DNA of 64,000 bases from Syngnathus acus (GCF_901709675.1 NC_051095.1:9327956-9391955); one strand, 5' to 3'. Counted from the stretch's first letter, positions 1 through 12,455 are shown. Numbers and translations are program-made. The notes: generated from the letters alone by a model not told the origin.

Positions 1-2736
1 ATCAGCAGCAGGTCACAATGGAGGGACTGGAAGAGTCACAGAAAGGCCGAAACATGACTTCCCCACAGGTTCTAATTTTGCCATTCAACATTGGTGATGA
101 GTAAGGCGTCCCGCTTGATGCGCCCGTCTTTGCCCGTCGTCGTGCTCGTGACCCCGCCGCTGTCAAAGCGTTAACGTGGAGATGGATGCGACCAATCACC
201 TCCAGCTTTTGAAGTCGGCAGAGTATCGTCTTTCAAGTGGTCTTTGAAGACCGAGAATGGGGGGGGCAGTCGCGGAGACGGCGGCCTGATAAAAAGCGCC
301 GCCGCTCAGCCGCGTTGGCCGCTTTTGCCTTTCCCGTGACAAGAAGTGCAACTTTGCACCAAAACACACCTTTGTGTTTGTTTGGAGATGGCCAGATGGG
401 AGATAAGTCCCTCAGCGGGCTTCTTTTTTTTTCCTCCAACTTTTAAGCTTCACTTTAAGAGGGTTGATGAGAGATGATACTGATCTTTGTCTTTGCTGAG
501 GAGACTCTTGGATATGTTTAATGTGCAAAATGGGGGCCGAAAGCTGTGGCATGGGGCTCCACAAAATAAATGATGCTTTAAATTATTTATTATGAATTGG
601 AACTTTTGTTTCAATCGGTGAGCTTTTAATTCTTGAGTCATTTGGGGTACGCATAGTAGTAGTGATGTGTGATTGGCGTGGAACATCGAAAATGTAAAAA
701 ATTTAGTGATTATGCGTGATCTCAGTGTGAAATAGGCTCGTACGAGGCGAAGGTTTTAGTACCAACGTAAACCAGTAGCCCCTTTCGCCCCGTCATTTGG
801 AAATTTTCCACCTTTCCACTGTTCTGTATAAACTGCACCAAGTTTCCCCCGCACCTGGTGAGCTGCTAATCTGCGGCGGATCCTTCCTCGAACTTCCTCT
901 TTTTATGTCCTTGATCCACGTTTCAGGGATCAACTTGTCAACTTTTGACATGAAAGCGGGGGAAGAAATGTGTCATGGCATCGTATTGTTAAACCTGTTG
1001 ACTCATCATGACATGTTTGCTTTTGAGCTATCGAGTGCCCCCACCCCAAAAAATGGGGACAGGCTCTGAATCTTGACATTTGGAAACCACACCAATCCCT
1101 AATGCAACCTTTCACCTTTGAGAATATGACGCCGTCTATCGCCACTGACACACAAGTCAGAAAAATGAGATTATGCCATGACAGTGTGTGCTTTGACGCA
1201 GAGACATGGCATCCTGCAATCACATCATACGTACCACCGTCTGTTTTGTTGTACAGAATAGTCCATCAGTGACAACTGCTTTCAACATAAAGTGTAAAAA
1301 AAAGCTGCTGGTTTAGTTTTAGCCTCACACACAGACTCCCCCAAAATTGAAAGTGCAATCAGATAAATAGGTGATGCCAGATTTTGGCACAATGCAAAAA
1401 ATAATTTCCGGACGGTGACCTTTTGACACAACTGGGGGTCAGACTCAGAAAATGTATCGGGAACACATTACCAATTGAAAGAATTGACATATTTCACTCC
1501 ATGTTGTTGATTCATTTGTACAGATAAAAACTATTAGTCTTTTAGTCAATCTAAACAACAACTTATTGTTTTAGCTACCTTGTGAGTCTTACATCAAATT
1601 TTCGGACTTTTAAGGAGTCGTCGTAGCACGGCTGCCATCTTTCCCATGGCTTGCGCTGGATGTCATTAATCGTCTTGGGTTAGAACAACAAGAGAGCTCG
1701 GGGTATGTAATGCGTATGTAATTAGCCACCTGAGAACCGCCACGTAAGGAGCCATTACCGTGCAATTACCGCCGGCGTACAGCTGTGGAAACAAGGTCCC
1801 GCTGCAGATTCCAGGGCTTCCGAAAGTATACGTTTGCCCACTCGCTCGCGCTTGTGACGGAGCCGCCCCTGCGAAATAAGTCGTCAATTTCCCATTTTTT
1901 ACACCGGGTCTAAGGTGACTCGTAAACATCAGACAGGTGACGCCTTCGGTGATGGCCTTGTGGATTTCTTCCATACTGCGTTTTCCGTGCGGGATGCCTC
2001 AAATACTTTAGTGACTGTAGTTCGTATGTCTATATTTCAGGTATCTTGAGTTCCTTACTTTCTGCACTGTTGACAGCTATTGTATATAACTGTCAGCAAA
2101 GACAGTAAGTAATAGTTTGAGTCCTTTTGCCACCGTTGTTAATTTATGGAGCATACTCGACCCTACGGGCGGATCTTTTTTGGATGATAGTGCGACTTCA
2201 GGTGTATAATTGCTAGTGGTGGAAATGCAGGTAAATCAACATGGCCCTCAGGCGCAGCACTTGTTTTTTTTCTTTCAAACTTCATCAACACGTCCAGCAG
2301 TTAGCTGCTTGTAAAAGCCGAAAGTACTAAAGTCCCACACGTGGCTCGTTTTTCCTGGCTTGTTTAAAAAAACATTCGCTCTAGGTCTGGGCCATTAATC
2401 AAGTTTCATGATTATTGTGAGTTAATTGCTGAGGATATTTTTTACATATTGCTTTGGGGAAAAAAATAGATTAATTTGAAATTTGTGTGTTTTTTTTTTT
2501 AATGATGATTATTGTTTTGGCTGAGGTGCACTACTTGCACAATAACGTGGCTGGGATCAGACTTGACATCCATCTCGGTAATTAAGCAGCAAGAAACCTA
2601 AATCACCACTAACAAACATAAAACATTATATTCATTGTGATGCTGTTTAAAAAACAAGACCCGCCAGTAAGGGATTTTGGAAGTGGATGCAAGTTAATGC
2701 TAAGAATAAAAAAATCCTTCCTTGTCCTTGCTCCAG
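1..2736. other. Non-coding sequence upstream of the first fgf24 exon seen (probably intron)
   Basis: No exon of a recognisable protein was found here on either strand. The next coding exon begins directly after a splice acceptor, so at least the right part should be fgf24 intron. The short open frames (for example the minus-strand frames at 2-199 and 1666-1974) have no family resemblance I can name. The block at about 1640-1980 is richer in G+C than its surroundings and contains homeodomain-type TAATTA cores. It could be regulatory, but that is only inference. Confidence 0.5.
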
Positions 2737-5700
2737 GAGTCACAGCAGAGCTCTCCTGACTTCCGTATCTACATTGAGAACCACACGAGGAACCCGGACG
2801 ACCTGAGCCGCAAGCAGGTCCGCATCTACCAGCTGTACAGCAGGACCACGGGAAAGCACGTGCAGATCCTCGGGAAGAAAGTCAACGCCAACGGAGATGA
2901 TGGGGGCAAGTATGGTATGGGAGAATTCCTGTGCATTTCACCCACACGTCAAACTGTACAGGACAGTATATTTGTATATTGTAGCTAGCTATTATAAGTT
3001 GATATATTTCAGAAACTAGCGTGAGAATCTTAATAGCTAGCCAAGAACGGAGTAAACTAATCTTCTAAAATAGATTATCACCACCCACGGCACAGGAATG
3101 GAATGGTATGACTTAGCCAGGTCGGAATGAGGTGGAACGTCAGCTAGCAAATATGCTACCACGCATGCTAAAATGGTTAGCAGCTCACAACAGCTGACTC
3201 TGGGAAACAGCAGCATTGAAAAAAATGCTTCCTCGCTGCTTGTTGGAGCTTGAGTGGAAGCAGATCCTGTTTTTTTTTTTTTTTCTCCTTGCGAGGAAGC
3301 CTTGCCAGTTGTGCGTCGCCCCCTCGTCCTCTCCCGTCTGCCCGTTCAGCTGCGGTACCTGGCACCTGCCAACTCCCAGCACTTACACCGCCCTTCAGTC
3401 GCCAAGAAGACATGTGCTGCGCTGTTCTTATCACAAATGACTATATTTGTTATTTTTAGGAAGCCATGCTCCTCCATGCTACTCTGTCACCCGGGTGGCA
3501 GTGCGAGGCTTTTAAACAGATAATATCGACAATCTGGAACATTATCCTCCATTTTTGACAGTCGGGGTCAAAAGATGTCCGTGGCCCATATTGCTCATAC
3601 TGTTATGCTACATTCACATTTTTTAATGATTTACTTGTAAGATGGGCGTCTCAATGGAATCATATTTGAGGAAAAGGTCATTTGGTATCATTATCTTCAA
3701 TGTTGAACGTCGTATTTGTTCCTCTTGTTTTGGGTGTTTGCATTGCCATAGACGGTAAAGTGGTCGCTTTACAAATATGGTTGATTAAAAACTGATCATG
3801 ATACACAAATGCCTACGTTATATTAACACCGCAGTCTCCACGTTGCTGCAGCAGCCAATTTTCTTGCTGACCTAAGTCGCCTGGATAATCCTTTTACTCC
3901 TTGCCAAGAAGTAAATCTAGGAGACTCTTGTTCTCTTCTTCCCTTGTTGTTGCTGTTTGTTAGCATGTCTTAGTCTATTTGGCGGGAGTGGCATTTTTTG
4001 CCGCCCTCAGTCTCCATCGAATAAAATATGTGTCCTGACTGACTGGTAATACGGCAGACTTTCTTTTCTATTGTCGTTGGTGTTGTCTCATTATCAGCTT
4101 GGTTGAAGTGCTCCATTGTTTTGTTTTTTTACTGCCCTGAGTTCTCTTTAGGATCAAAATTGTCTTCTGATGTAATTATACCAACTATGGGTTTATACCC
4201 ACTAGGTGATTTTCCTCAAAATGATAGCAGGTCCCGATCGTGCCCTTATCTGGAAAGATGTTTTGTTGTTGCCCTTAGTCTCATTCTGGATAAAGGTTAT
4301 CGCTATGGTGAGATTTAAATATGTCACAGCCTTGTCCTCCATTATTGCTATGTGTTCTCCGCTGCAGTTTTTCATTTTCTTGCCGCCATTAGTCTCCTAT
4401 CAGACAAAATGTGTCTGATCTTTACTTAGAAGTAAATCCATGAGTAAATCCATTCTCCGTCGTTGCTAGCTTGTCTCATTCTCCCCTTGCCTCCCTTTTC
4501 TTCTCACCTTAGTCTCCCTTCAGATTGACTTGATCTCTTTACTAAGATGTAAATACGGGAGACCCCTGACCTCCTTCGTTGCCGCTGATTCATTTTCAAC
4601 TTGGTTGAGGTGCTCTCTTTTCTTGCGGCCCTTAGTCTCCTGTCTGAACTAATTTTGCCTTTACTAAGAAGCAACTAGAGGAGACAGACAGCATCAGACA
4701 GCATCACAGAATTGCATTTTTCCTTTTTTGTTACACGGCGTCAATAAAGGCACCGCATGCCCTCCTTTTGTCAACCTAATACCACTTGCTATGACAACAT
4801 TGATTTGCTGCTAGTTTACGCTTAATTAGCGCGGCTCAGCGGACAGCGACTCAAGAGGATCCCGTTAAGTTTGGCCAAAGCTTCACTTAATGTCTCCTTT
4901 GTTTCTGAACACACACAGGCAGAGAACAGGGGACATTTGGAATAAAAAGATTAAAAAAAATTGAGGCCTTCGGGTATTTTGGCTGTTAGTATTTTTGGTT
5001 CCAGGTTGTAATTTTTCCAACGCGACCCCACATACCAATTAAAATGCAATCATTCTTTTTTTTCCTATTTTGGGACATGTTACAAACCAAAACAGTCACT
5101 GAATCATCATTTCATTAATGTCTTTGCTTTTTTTCGTCAATTCTATATGTCCTGTTCTTTAAAGGGCTGTAAGTTGTTCATTCATCAATCATTTGTATTT
5201 GTTATGGTGCAAGAATATTTGTGGACCCTGAAGTTTGGGCTTGCGTACCCCACTTGGAGAAGCACTAAGGAATCCAGACGGTACAAAAACCTAGCAATCT
5301 AAACTTCCAGTGGCTTAAGGCTCATTTCATCTTCCTATTTGTCCCCGTGTAGTTTAAGGCTAGCAGGAGGTTGAAGGCAAGGGGAGCCCATCCCCGTCCC
5401 TGGGGCCTATTCTGTCCTGAATGGCTGCCCTGTGTGTTAAACAAATGGATCATCTTAACTTTTTGATTGAGTGAGCACAGACTAAAGGCAGACTTGAAAC
5501 CTAATCCGGCGGAGGTGGGGGGGCACATAACCACTGCACAAATGTTTGGCAGCCCTGCTTGAAGGGCCCCCGCCACAGACAAAGGGCCACCTCGCGGGGG
5601 TTAACGTCAGAGAGGGGGAACAGGGAAAGAGAGAGAGTGTGTGTGTGCGTGGGGAGGGGGCGCACAAAATGAAAGAGCCACCGACTGGGATGCGTCCTGG

Positions 5701-7525
5701 GAGTGGACTACTGCTGTGTCATCTTAGAGCCGCTATTGGTTTTTAGCATGCATCTTAACCTGAAACGATGATTTGCCATAAAAAAAAAAAACTTTCAATC
5801 ACAGTGTTAATTGCGTCCATGTTTGGTGAGCATGACTTGTTCTCCACTTGGCTGCATCTTCTTGCTGCCTGTAGTTTCATTTCAGATCACGATTGTTTCC
5901 CTTCAGCGAATACGGAGTGTTTCATTTGCCACTTGGCTGGAGCGCTCCAGTTTCTTTCTGCCTTTAATCCCTCTTTGGAAAAAATAAAATAAAATTGTGC
6001 GATAATATCATTGTAAAGGCAAAATTTGCATCCCAGCGTCATATTTAATAATACAAATAATAATAATAAATGTTCTTTATAATGCACTTTACATTTCCAA
6101 CAAACCTCAAAGTGCTAGTATTTATGTAAAAGGATCAATTTGCTTTCATTTGACAGCCCTAATGTTTGTTTCTCTTGTGTTTTTTTCAGCTCTTCTGGTG
6201 GTGGAGACAGAAACCTTCGGCAGCCACATCCGAATCAAAGGAAACGAAAGCCAACACTACATCTGCATGAACGAGAAGGGCAAAATTGTCGGAAGGGTGA
6301 GTGTGAATTGTGTCAAACCAAAACGGATATTTCCGAGAGGGAGCTCGTAATCCGGCCGGTCCCCCTACTCAAAACAAAACCCCTTTGATTACTCTGGGCC
6401 CGTTGCTCCATTACGTAACTGGATCACTCAATTAGCCGCTGCAATGGCCACAATGCACCCGCACAGCTAATGATCACTTAGGAGGAATGCAATTATGTCA
6501 CCTGCTCAAGACAGGTGGTCTCTGGTTTTGCGTGCCGGGTAAGACAGTAGCGGCCTACCGTTATTTATTTCTCATGCAAATCATCCATCAAATGCTGTTT
6601 CATTCCTGCAATTGAAGGGCGGGCATTGAGGTTTTGCTTGGTTTCAATTACAATGCAAATCAAAAGTCAATTGCAGCACACATTCTGTTAACAAGATTAT
6701 GGAGTGTGTTTTCTCCGTCTAGAAAAGTAAATGGTGGAGAACCTCGCTGTCCTTTTCGTGAATTAGCGCGTCTCATTCTCCACTTAGCCGCAGCACTCTT
6801 CGGTTATTGCTGCCCTTCGTGTCATTCCTGAGAAGCAAATACAAAGCAAACGCAGTGGCTTTTCTACGTTGTTATTTGTTAGCATCAACTTGTTCTGTGT
6901 TTTGTTTCTCGCTGCCCTTAGTCTCCTCCAGATATATTTGTTCTCCTTAGAACCAACGTTCTACTTATTTGTAGTCGTTAGTTCGCGTGTCTTCGACAAT
7001 TGGCAGTAGCACTCAGTTTTTTTTCTCGGCCCTTAGTCTCTCTTTGGATGTCTCTTTAGCATAGAGACGTAAATGTAGGTGTACTTTAACTCTGGAGGCC
7101 AACAGTATTAGTATGAATTATATTCTTGCAGCAAAAGTCCAATACATTTTCAGGATATGATGAACAAAAACTCATCAGTAACAGCTGGAAAGATTGTTTT
7201 TTTTTTAATTCGTGCTTAATATATTTTCTTTTTTTCTTTTTTTTTTGGGCAGCCCGATGGCAGGAAGCAGGAGTGCGTGTTTGTGGAGGAGTTCCTGGAG
7301 AACAACTACACAGCGCTGGTCTCGGCCAAGTACAAAGGCTGGTACCTGGGCTTCAACCGCAAGGGCCGGCCCAAGAAGGGCTCGCGCACCACCCAGCGGC
7401 AGCAGGAGGTCCACTTCATGAAGCGGGACCCCAAGGGCCGCGAGGACCGGTTGGAGGAGTTTCGCTTCACCCCCGTCACCACACGCACGCGGCGAGCCCG
7501 CCGGCTAAAAGCCAGGAGGAACTGA
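2737..7525 (+). CDS. fgf24: Fibroblast growth factor 24 (FGF8/17/18/24 subfamily), last three coding exons, 5'-partial
   Basis: Secreted paracrine growth factor of the FGF8 subfamily, which signals through FGF receptors with heparan sulfate. Exons are 2737-2914, 6190-6296 and 7253-7525 (stop TGA 7523-7525), giving 185 residues. All have AG/GT borders with matching phases (1, then 0). Exon one carries SRKQVRIYQLYSRTTGKHVQ, exon two VVETETFGSHIRIKG and YICMNEKGK, exon three ECVFVEEFLENNYTAL, KGWYLGF and VHFMKRDPKG. Together these are the beta-trefoil core and the two conserved cysteines of the subfamily. The tail is very basic (RRARRLKARRN). There are N-glycosylation sequons at NHT and NYT. The signal-peptide exon is missing to the left. 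The exon-three start PDGRKQECVF is FGF18-like, so fgf18 is the alternative. Linkage to lbx2 and pcgf1, the paralogous counterpart of FGF8-LBX1, favours fgf24. Family certain, symbol less so. Confidence 0.85.
2915..6189 (+). other. fgf24 intron with degenerate repeats
   Basis: Intron between two fgf24 coding exons, starting GTATGG and ending in a T-rich tract plus CAG. Most of 3890-4690 is a degenerate repeat described separately. The rest is AT-rich, with a poly-T run near 3270-3284. No other gene was recognised. Confidence 0.8.
3890..4690. repeat. Degenerate ~120-bp tandem repeat in fgf24 intron
   Basis: A phrase close to TGCCGCCCTTAGTCTCC recurs at about 4001, 4131, 4270, 4382, 4505 and 4624, so the period is roughly 113-137 bp. 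It is followed each time by a variable TCAGAT/AAAAT stretch, then 'TTTACTAAGAAGTAAAT' and a GGAGAC-like word. Later in the unit come CTCATTCTCC and CTTGGTTGAGGTGCTC words. Copies are strongly diverged. Related single units reappear at 5830-5970, 6690-7080, 8780-8830 and 9700-10000. I do not recognise the family. Confidence 0.6.
6297..7252 (+). other. fgf24 last intron
   Basis: Begins GTGAGT and ends in a long T-rich tract plus GGGCAG. The left part (about 6398-6560) is GC-richer, with CACCTG and CAGGTG E-boxes facing each other near 6500-6515 and several ATTA/TAAT cores, so it may be a cis-regulatory segment. The right part (6690-7080) holds more units of the ~120-bp repeat. Confidence 0.7.
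6690..7080. repeat. Further units of the ~120-bp fgf24 repeat
   Basis: The anchor word (GCTGCCCTTAGTCTCC or variants) occurs at about 6807, 6911 and 7028, a spacing of 104-117 bp. It sits in the same context of CTCATTCTCCACTTAGCCGCAGCACTC-like and AGAAGCAAAT-like words as the copies in the preceding intron. Confidence 0.55.
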
Positions 7526-8257
7526 TTGATTGATGGGTTATTTGATGGATTGATTGACAGCACTCAGGAGGGCGGACACTCCATGGACAGTCTGGTATTG
7601 AAAGAACAAATTTTTATTTTTCTACTTGATGCGTCTTGCCGTCTTATTTATATGTACGGAGGAAACGTTTGAGGACAGCGTCTTTGTTGACCGTCAAGCC
7701 AGGAGGTGACGCAACGCCATAAAAATCAGCCAAGTGGGATTTATTGGAATCTTGTTTGTGTTACCCCGCCCTGACAAGGATGCCATACTTTCCACTAAAA
7801 CAGGACGCCATGGAGACGGGAGGAAGAAGGCGGAACAGTGCCACCAGAATGACTGTGTTGCTTTGAGTGCAATATTTCACACAGCATTCTTTTTTTTTTT
7901 TTTTACCCAGTTTTACGTCTTCCACCTTCATCACAGACGCACTACTGGACTTGCCATAAATAACTCCAGAGGTTTTTTGTTGTTGTTCTTTTTGGTGACG
8001 AAGCCCTACCTCCTGGTTTCTGTTCTTTTTGTTTTTTCTAATGGGGCGCTCCTTTAGTGACTTTGCCACCTTCTCTGTCCAATAATGTGTACTCACCTGT
8101 CTATTGGCAACTTTACTAACAACATGACACACACATTTATGATCTTTTTTTTTTTTAAATGTAAGCAAAAAATAATTTTATGACTATTATTAAGATATTT
8201 ATTGCCTCCCCTTTGTAAATAAAATGTGCTAAGTTTTATTTGGCCTCTGTTAATAAA
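7526..8257 (+). other. fgf24 3' untranslated region
   Basis: Follows the TGA stop and runs to two canonical AATAAA signals at 8218-8223 and 8252-8257. It contains poly-T runs near 7890-7905 and 8147-8156. Transcript end is inferred from the polyadenylation signals only. Confidence 0.6.
8218..8257 (+). terminator. Two polyadenylation signals for fgf24
   Basis: AATAAA occurs twice, 34 bp apart, followed by a T/G-rich stretch (TTTTATTTGG). They are the first strong pair downstream of the fgf24 stop codon. Confidence 0.6.
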
Positions 8258-8968
8258 ATGAGGACTATATTTTAAATCAGTGACGTCAATGTTTTTATTG
8301 CAAGACAGTGGTCCTTGGGATCAACTGGGTGAATCTCCTAGTAGCATTCCGAGGTTGGGATTTGTTCAGAGAGGCTTCTTCATACCAAAATGGCCAACTC
8401 CCTTTTCAGTTTCGGATATGGGGCCTTCTTTGTACGTCCTCTTATGATAGACATGTCCATCAAATCTCAGGATAATCGGTGAAATTGGTGTGGGGTTTTT
8501 TTTCTAACTTTGCAAGGGCTACTACTGAAAATAAAGTTGTTAAAAAATTGGCAAACCAAAATGGACAACTTCCAGTTCAACGTCAAACACGTATTCGTGA
8601 CACTTTTGTCAAGATATGTGCACTAATGTTTGTGTTGGTTGCTGACACGGGTGTCCGGAGCAAATAAAAATAAAAAATAAATACTAGTGGGTTCTGCAAA
8701 CTAAGTTTTGGTGGAGGGGATTCTAGCAATCTCTATAAAAGACAAATGTTTACCGATGTTTGCACGATTTGCGACACATGCCCACAGTCTCCTCATGGAT
8801 AAAATTTGTAAGTTTTCTTGCTGCCTACAATTAACTCTTGGATATATTTTTTCTTCCTGGCTTTATGGTCTTGATGCTGTGCTTTTACGTTCCACAATCT
8901 CCCATTGTCATGTCAACAAACAGAGGCAGAGATCATTCAGACAAAATATCCACTAGTCCACCTCCAGA

Positions 8969-8981
8969 CCTGTAGGGGGCA
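8969..8981 (+). promoter_or_regulatory. Candidate CTCF site
   Basis: CCTGTAGGGGGCA matches the CTCF core CCASYAGRGGGCR with one mismatch, on the plus strand about 0.7 kb past the fgf24 polyadenylation signals. Motif match only; binding is inferred. Confidence 0.35.
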
Positions 8982-9412
8982 GAGAAAAAACAGACACATC
9001 ACAATTCACAAAACTTTGTCAGATGCCACTGACAGCCATATTGCCTACAGACCAGCATGTGAGCTGGGGGTACTAACAAGAGAAAGCCTGTTAGTGAAAG
9101 AAGAAAAGCTTAAACAGAGAAAGCAAAGAAGAAAAGAACCCAAGGAGACTCCTCAGTTCCTGGCCACGCGCAACTGGTAAGAAATAGACTTGAATGCCAA
9201 AGTATGAAGTTTGGTTAATGCTTACTTTGTTTGAAATGTTTGGTTTGCGCTACAAGTTGTGTTTATCTGAATTTTGAGTGGCTCAATCAATTGGAAGTAT
9301 TCACAAAGGCAAAGTGGATGTTTATGTTTGGTTTGTGCTTCTGTTTAAACACTCAGTTAAGTTGCTTACTTACTTTTACTCAGTTACTTATGCTTCATAT
9401 TTTCCAGTTATA

Positions 9413-9441
9413 TCAAAGTCAAAGTCAAAGTCAGCTTTATA

Positions 9442-9493
<52 letters not shown>

Positions 9494-9496
9494 TTA
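9413..9496. repeat. CAAAGT hexamers plus (TA)n microsatellite
   Basis: Three CAAAGT-type units run into CAGCTTTAT and then a (TA)n array of about 50 bp. The words resemble the start of the dispersed repeat at 37741-37920 (CAAAGTCTGCTTTATTG), as if a copy had been cut off by expansion of the TA run. Confidence 0.6.
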
Positions 9497-9699
9497 TATA
9501 TCATGCAATTAGTGAACTTAGTCAAACTTAAAATAATGCAATGTTTTCTGTGTTTATAAGGTAATCAACCTAATCACCCTCTAATTAACCTTGCAATAAA
9601 TTGCAAAAAAAAATAAAGAAAAAAGGGGGAAAAAAAGAAGAAATGATTTCAAGTTGGGGTAATGAACGAAGGATAAAACAGGACAACCCATTTTCTATC

Positions 9700-10000
9700 G
9701 AGCATTGTTTTCCTGTTGCCCGCAGTCGCCTCCTTTTGTCAAATTAGGTGTCTCCTTATCTTAAACAGGTAAAAAGAGGCCCATGTTGCTATCCCATGAG
9801 TCTGCATGCTCCACAGTCTCCACTTTGATGGAATTGCTATTGCGGCATTATCAGTAGGGTAACACTAACCTGTCTCACGGCGGTCTAATCCCAGCTCACG
9901 TTCCCTATTGGTTTTTGTCTGTGCCCACAATGTCTTCATGGATAAAATCCATAGTTTACAGCCTTAGTTCTTGATGCTGCAATACAATCTGCAGTCTCAG
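9700..10000. repeat. Diverged units related to the fgf24 ~120-bp repeat
   Basis: The words GCCCGCAGTCGCCTCC (about 9718), CCACAGTCTCCACTTTG (about 9811), GCCCACAATGTCTTCATGG (about 9925) and GCAGTCTCAG (about 9990) recur about every 90-115 bp. A related unit with GCCCACAGTCTCCTCATGG lies near 8780. These extend the intronic repeat into the 3' flank. Confidence 0.4.
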
Positions 10001-10768
10001 TTTTTTCGCAGTGCCCCATTTTCAAGCGGAGATCCAATTTGGAAATCACAGCAAACCAAAGTTCCCCTCTCTTCTTAGCGTTGAAATGTGTCATGTTGTT
10101 TGCAGTTTTGTGCGGTGCTCCTGACAAACGACCCATTCAAAACCGAGGCTAGTCCTAAAAAGCATGATGGCACCACTGCTCGAATATTTCGAGATCATAC
10201 CGAGATGATTAGCGCTTTGCTAACCTCGGAACACTGCTAAGGACAGAGTCTTCTTTTTGTTGTAAACACACAAACGGCGTGGACATTTTTCCATGTTTTA
10301 GGAAAGGTGCTGCAGGAATGCGCAGCGGCATGCTTTCCCGAACTCTGTTTACAGGAACCGTCACACTGAATGATGATGCCACGGCCAGGCAAAAAAGGGA
10401 AGAAAAAAATACTTTGGGTTTGAATTCCCAGCGTTGCTTCCTTCCATTTCGACCCCCCCGGAGACCCCCCACCTCACCCTTCCCGCTTACCTTGACGGGT
10501 ACGTGTGGTCAACTTTTAACAGCAGATGATTCACTGCCAACATGATAGATCAGAGCTTGTCTCCGATGGTGGAGTTAAAGCAGAAAAGACTTTTCGGAAT
10601 GTTTTATGTCCCTCTCTCTGTCTTTTTCATCTTGTCTATGAGCTACTAAACCATATTTTCCCAGTGGCGGGCGGTAAGTTTCAGACTTGGGCCTTCAGCG
10701 GTTATTTACAGTAAGCGACCTAATCCACCTCTTATCACATTACAAAACAACATACAAACTGTTATCTT

Positions 10769-10893
10769 CTAATATACATCAACTCCAAACCTGTACGCTA
10801 CAATATAGTTGTTTACAATCAATATTAAAAAAAAAAAACATTTAAATAAAATACTAATATACATCACCTCCAAACCTGTACGCTACAATCTAG
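10769..10893 (+). repeat. Tandem duplication, period 85 bp
   Basis: A 40-bp segment at 10769-10808 (with CTCCAAACCTGTACGCTACA) recurs nearly exactly at 10854-10893. The copies are separated by an A-rich run. Confidence 0.75.
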
Positions 10894-10937
10894 ACATTTA
10901 AAATACTTTGACTTTAGTTGGATTTTTTTTTTTTGGG

Positions 10938-10962
10938 CTAACCCTAACCCTAACCCTAACCC
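10938..10962. repeat. Short interstitial telomeric repeat
   Basis: Four consecutive CTAACC-register units form an exact array of the vertebrate telomere hexamer (TTAGGG on the minus strand), directly after a T-rich run. It is inside a gene region, so it is interstitial. Confidence 0.8.
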
Positions 10963-12364
10963 AAAATCAATTTCTGTGTTAAATCAAGCCAGCCAGCAAC
11001 AATGTCGGTTGACCCCATTAAGTGCCTAAAAAATTTTTTTTAATCATATCCGACATTGTAAATCAATCTTTTATATTAAAAGTGGATTGGTAGTGAACTC
11101 TATCAGTTTGATGAAACATTGAGTAGGATGCATTTGCAATAAATAGACGGACTTTATTTGTTTGAAAATTGAATTAGGCTTCATGGAAGAAAAGGAATCA
11201 GGTCAGGCATCTCTCACAAGCTCGAGAGGCGCTATAGGTGGAAATGCACAATATGCTAATTGAAAAAGAGGAAGAAGGGCTCTTGGGTTAAATCTCTGAA
11301 TAAGACTAACATATATATTTACACGTGAACTTCATTTAAATTTGCACCTAGTAGCTCAATATCCCAAACTTTTTGTGCTTCATGTACAATGCGAGTCAGC
11401 TTGACACAAAGTGAAGCAAAGCTCACCAAAATAACAGAAAGAAGGAAACTCCTCCGATGGGTTTTTTTTCCCCCTCATAGGCATACCTCAGGATTACCCA
11501 AGTGTGTCAAAAAGTGCATATTGACATTTAAACCAATAAGGGGAGACGCCATTTTTTTTTCTTCTTTTCTTGTGTGTGCGCGCGTAAACCTCCTGCCAGG
11601 CTTTTCTCTGACTCCACCTTTGATCAGTGGGCCCAATCACTTCCAAATGAAACATGGACCCCCTCTCTTTCTCTTTCAAGCTTTAAATGTAGCCTCGCTT
11701 GCCAACTGGTTGAGATTCTATTATTAGGGCACACACAATGGATACAGTATGAGCCGCGGACAGGGCGAGTGAGAAAAAGACGGTCGTCACCACCACACAC
11801 TTAACAATTAGCTGTGCCAACAGAAATGTTTTTGCTTTTAACAAGATTTGTCTCCGCGAGTTTTAGCGGAGGTGAGCAAAAAAAATAAAAAAATAGCCGA
11901 AGTGATACGTTCCAAAGCAAACAAAGCTCAGTTTCGACTTTTCACAACTCGTCATTTACTGTCAAAACAGGAGCGTGGCCACTCATGGCTTTATGGTTGC
12001 TCCCTTTTAATGTTATTTTATTTTATTTTATTTTTACCGCCGTGGCATCGTCGCTGAGGAGACAGTGTGTGTGATTGTAAAGAGTGTTTTTACAGGATTA
12101 CCAATGTGCTTACTGGATGTACTCTGTAGCACTGGTGGAAAACGCAGACCGATGCGGTGGACTTTGCAATAACAGCTATAATGCAAACCACAATGTCACT
12201 CGGTTCAAACGCACGCCTGTTGGGCTCATTTGAGACTCAATTGTCCATTGATGTGAATGTATGTGTGAAAGCTGCTCTATGTGCTGACCACTCTGGGCTG
12301 TCGCTTCTTGGTTCAGTCATTTGAAAAATGATAAGGTATCATCCTTTTCAAAAGGGATTTGTTA

Positions 12365-12455
12365 TACTACACGGTGGACTCGAGGGTGGCATGTCTGCCT
12401 CACAGTTGAAAGGTTGTGGGATCGAATCTCGGCCTGAGGAGTTTGCAAAAGGTTT
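12365..12455 (+). repeat. Fragment of fish tRNA-SINE/L2-type dispersed repeat
   Basis: The order of words 'GGCATGTCTGCCTCACAGTT', GGGATCGAATCTCGGCC and GGAGTTTGCA is that of a very common fish interspersed repeat with a tRNA-like B box. A body-like fragment of the same family seems to lie just before it at about 12228-12290. Another short head fragment is at about 15088-15125. Confidence 0.55.

Noticed and set aside
2-199. Minus-strand open frame at the left edge that might be an exon of another gene
   Set aside because: No recognisable protein family and no clear splice sites; it probably lies in fgf24 intronic sequence.
8905-9180. Plus-strand 91-codon frame with a Lys/Arg-rich end and a GTAAGA right after it
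   Set aside because: Looked like an exon with a donor site, but no family similarity, no partner exon and no acceptor logic could be supported.
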